A stretch of 64,000 bases of DNA, from the NCBI GenBank assembly GCA_016869735.1, contig VGDL01000009.1, forward strand, positions 16,823 through 80,822. Reading direction: 5' to 3'. Below the pieces are notes generated by a model that saw nothing but the letters and a program-made list of their open reading frames with translations, did not search any database and had not been told where the DNA came from. This DNA comes from Alphaproteobacteria bacterium (GTDB lineage Bacteria; Pseudomonadota; Alphaproteobacteria; Acetobacterales; Acetobacteraceae). Below are positions 62,453 through 64,000 of this stretch, in pieces; the stretch's first letter is position 1, and each line of letters opens with the position of its first letter. The position numbers and the translations under genes were made by a program.

Positions 62453-63643
62453 TCAGCTGCGTGGTGCCGGGCGCATCATGCCAAGCAGCGCGAGGAAAAA
62501 CGCCCCAAAGGCCAATTGCAGGCCAAGTAGCATGGCGGTGACGGAAGCAATCGCAAGGCGCATGACCTTGCCGCCGGCCAGTGCGCCGAAATCCTGCGTG
62601 CCCCATTGCCCGACCGCGACAAAGCCAAGCCCAAGCCCAAGCAGCAATAGCACGCCGGCCACCACCAGCGCGGCTTCCAGGCCGAAGCGCGAAAGTCTTT
62701 GGGGTTCGGGCAAAAGCCCCGTCACTGCGCCATAAGCCCGCGCAAAAACCCAGAACTGCATGGCCTGAAAGCCCATCACCACCGCGCCGGAGGCATAGAG
62801 CAGGCTATGCACATCAAGCGTGATACCGCTGAGGCGCATAGGACCCGGCAAAAGCGCGGCCATGCCAAGCGCGCCCAGCGCGAAAAGCACGGCGCCGGGA
62901 TACAGAAACAGCCAGCGCGGGCAGAAAATCAGCAGAAAGCGCAAATGCCGCCAGCCATCGCGCCAGGACCGCAAATGCGGCGGGCGCGATCTTCCATCCG
63001 GGGAAAGCGTGGTCGGCACTTCCGTAATGCGAAGCCCGCGCATGGTGGCCTTCACCACCATCTCGGACGCGAATTCCATGCCCGGCGCGCGCAGATCAAG
63101 CGCTGAGATGGCGGCGCGCGAAAACCCCCGCAGCCCACAATGAAAATCCCGGATCGGCCCGCCGAAGAAAACCCGGCCAATGGTGGACAGCACGGGATTG
63201 CCCAAATAGCGATGCAAGGGCGGCATGGCGCCCGGCGCAATGCCCCCCTTGAAGCGGTTGCCCATCACCAGATCATAACCATCGCGGAGTTTCGTGATGA
63301 AGGGATCAAGCGCGCTGAAATCATAGGAATCATCGCTGTCGCCCATGATGACATAACGGCCTTGCGCGCCCGCAATGCCCGCAATCAGCGCGGCGCCATA
63401 GCCTTTTTCGGGCACATCAATCACCCGCGCGCCAAGGCTGCGCGTAATTTCCTGGCTGCCATCGGTGCTGCCATTATCGGCAATCAGCACTTCGCCCGAA
63501 ACACCGCTGCGCGCCAGATAGCCCAGCGCCTTTTGGATGCAGGTCGCGAGGGTTTCTGCCTCATTCAGGCAGGGCATCAGAATGGTGAGTTCAAGGGGCG
63601 GTGTTTTTTGGCCGATGCTTGCCGTGTTTCCTGTTTCGACCAT
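62453..63643 (-). CDS. Glycosyltransferase family 2 with C-terminal membrane domain
   Basis: 396 residues. An N-terminal GT2 catalytic domain (LTILMPCLNEAETLATCI, ADNGSTDGSQEI, MGDSDDSYDFSAL with the metal-binding Asp-x-Asp-type motif, DFHCGLRGFSR) is followed by four hydrophobic segments from about residue 240. It resembles dolichol/undecaprenyl-phosphate sugar transferases such as DPM1/GtrB, which load a lipid with glucose or mannose. ATG 63643 is the start. It diverges from the LeuC-like gene. Confidence 0.88.
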   Translation of the reverse strand: MVETGNTASIGQKTPPLELTILMPCLNEAETLATCIQKALGYLARSGVSGEVLIADNGSTDGSQEITRSLGARVIDVPEKGYGAALIAGIAGAQGRYVIMGDSDDSYDFSALDPFITKLRDGYDLVMGNRFKGGIAPGAMPPLHRYLGNPVLSTIGRVFFGGPIRDFHCGLRGFSRAAISALDLRAPGMEFASEMVVKATMRGLRITEVPTTLSPDGRSRPPHLRSWRDGWRHLRFLLIFCPRWLFLYPGAVLFALGALGMAALLPGPMRLSGITLDVHSLLYASGAVVMGFQAMQFWVFARAYGAVTGLLPEPQRLSRFGLEAALVVAGVLLLLGLGLGFVAVGQWGTQDFGALAGGKVMRLAIASVTAMLLGLQLAFGAFFLALLGMMRPAPRS

Positions 63644-63764
63644 GCTTTTGCTGCGCTCATTTGATGATGCTTTTCCTCATAGCGCAGGCATTGAGCCTGG
63701 GCGAGACGAAAATGGGGAAGGCACCGCGCTTGCCAAAGCCTGGTTCTGCCGGAATGATCCCCCC

Positions 63765-64000
63765 ATGACGCAGCACACCAGGCCTGAACCCCTCACCATG
63801 TTCGACAAGATCTGGATGCGCCACCGCGTTCTGGAACGCGAAGATGGCCAGGTTCTGCTTTATGTTGATCGTCATTTCATCCATGACGGCACTGCCCCGG
63901 CCTTCGAGATGCTGCGCAAACGTGGCGCAGCACCCCGCGCGCCGGAACGCATTTTCGCCACACCTGACCATTACGCGCCGACCGATACGCGCCAAAGTGC
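63765..64000 (+). CDS. LeuC-like aconitase-family protein, N-terminal part only
   Basis: The gene runs off the right edge; 78 residues are visible. TMFDKIWMRHRVLE, LLYVDRHFIHDGTAP, FEMLRKRG and ATPDHYAPT match the start of the 3-isopropylmalate dehydratase large subunit (normally RHLVHEVTSPQAF and TxDHNVPT). The HFIHDGTAPAF version suggests a paralogue rather than the standard leucine enzyme. The catalytic iron-sulfur cysteines lie beyond the window. ATG 63765 is the start, with GGAATG about 10 bases before. Confidence 0.85.
   Translation, partial: MTQHTRPEPLTMFDKIWMRHRVLEREDGQVLLYVDRHFIHDGTAPAFEMLRKRGAAPRAPERIFATPDHYAPTDTRQS

Noticed and set aside
1..64000. CRISPR array, prophage or integrative element
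   Set aside because: No regularly spaced direct repeats, integrase, phage structural or plasmid genes were seen.

Overview
The window looks like an ordinary stretch of chromosome from a high-GC alphaproteobacterium. I infer Rhodospirillales, most likely Acetobacteraceae, from the AddAB recombination system, the hrcA-rph-rdgB and gpmI-envC-ctpA-yibQ-rppH gene orders, a PhaR-controlled polyhydroxybutyrate locus, an alphaproteobacterial-type RpoH and the strong G/C bias at third codon positions. No rRNA is present, so the genus cannot be named. There is one tRNA (Phe-GAA), no CRISPR array, no prophage and no recognisable insertion sequence.

Layout. 1-7.3 kb: the end of a sulfatase, fliI, a methyltransferase, a secreted trypsin-like protease, an Ntn-type amide hydrolase, and a compact operon of two tandem Lin0512-family genes, a DUF35-like OB-fold gene and a thiolase-like gene. 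7.4-18 kb: tRNA-Phe, a 500-base gene-free stretch, a TPR/glycosyltransferase-like protein, amidases, a protein phosphatase, a CorC-type membrane protein, gpt-csaA and a gamma-glutamyltransferase/amidase pair. 17.9-31 kb: an OmpA-type protein, an acetylpolyamine/histone-deacetylase-like enzyme, the cell-envelope cluster rppH-yibQ-ctpA-envC-gpmI, nnrU, a D-tartrate dehydratase, then hrcA facing rph-rdgB across a degenerate CIRCE operator. 31-48 kb: a LOG-family protein, ftsK, the chain tsaE-amgK-murU-addB-addA, a flavin reductase, a Sco1-like copper protein, trmN6, ispB and an O-antigen ligase. 49-64 kb: an XRE regulator, phaR facing a PhaC-like gene and phaA, a tartrate/malate dehydrogenase, an AI-2E-type permease, a hybrid kinase with its response regulator, an orphan amino-acid-binding protein, rpoH, rluD, small genes, a GT2 enzyme and the start of a LeuC-like gene.

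Working together. AmgK and MurU form the cell-wall sugar salvage route. EnvC, CtpA and YibQ are septum/envelope factors next to gpmI. PhaR, the PhaC-like protein and PhaA make up most of a PHB pathway (no phaB is seen). HrcA and RpoH are the two heat-shock regulators. TarD and the tartrate/malate dehydrogenase suggest use of tartrate or D-malate.

Two things stand out. First, four genes (fliI, the TPR gene, the PhaC-like gene and the hybrid kinase) are each broken by a single-base shift in a homopolymer run, and each reads through cleanly when one base is restored. Sequencing or assembly error is the likeliest cause. Second, the Lin0512-Lin0512-DUF35-thiolase operon (about 5.0-7.3 kb) encodes a thiolase fold without its nucleophilic cysteine and a DUF35 partner that has lost most of its zinc ligands. 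It is the best candidate here for undescribed biochemistry.
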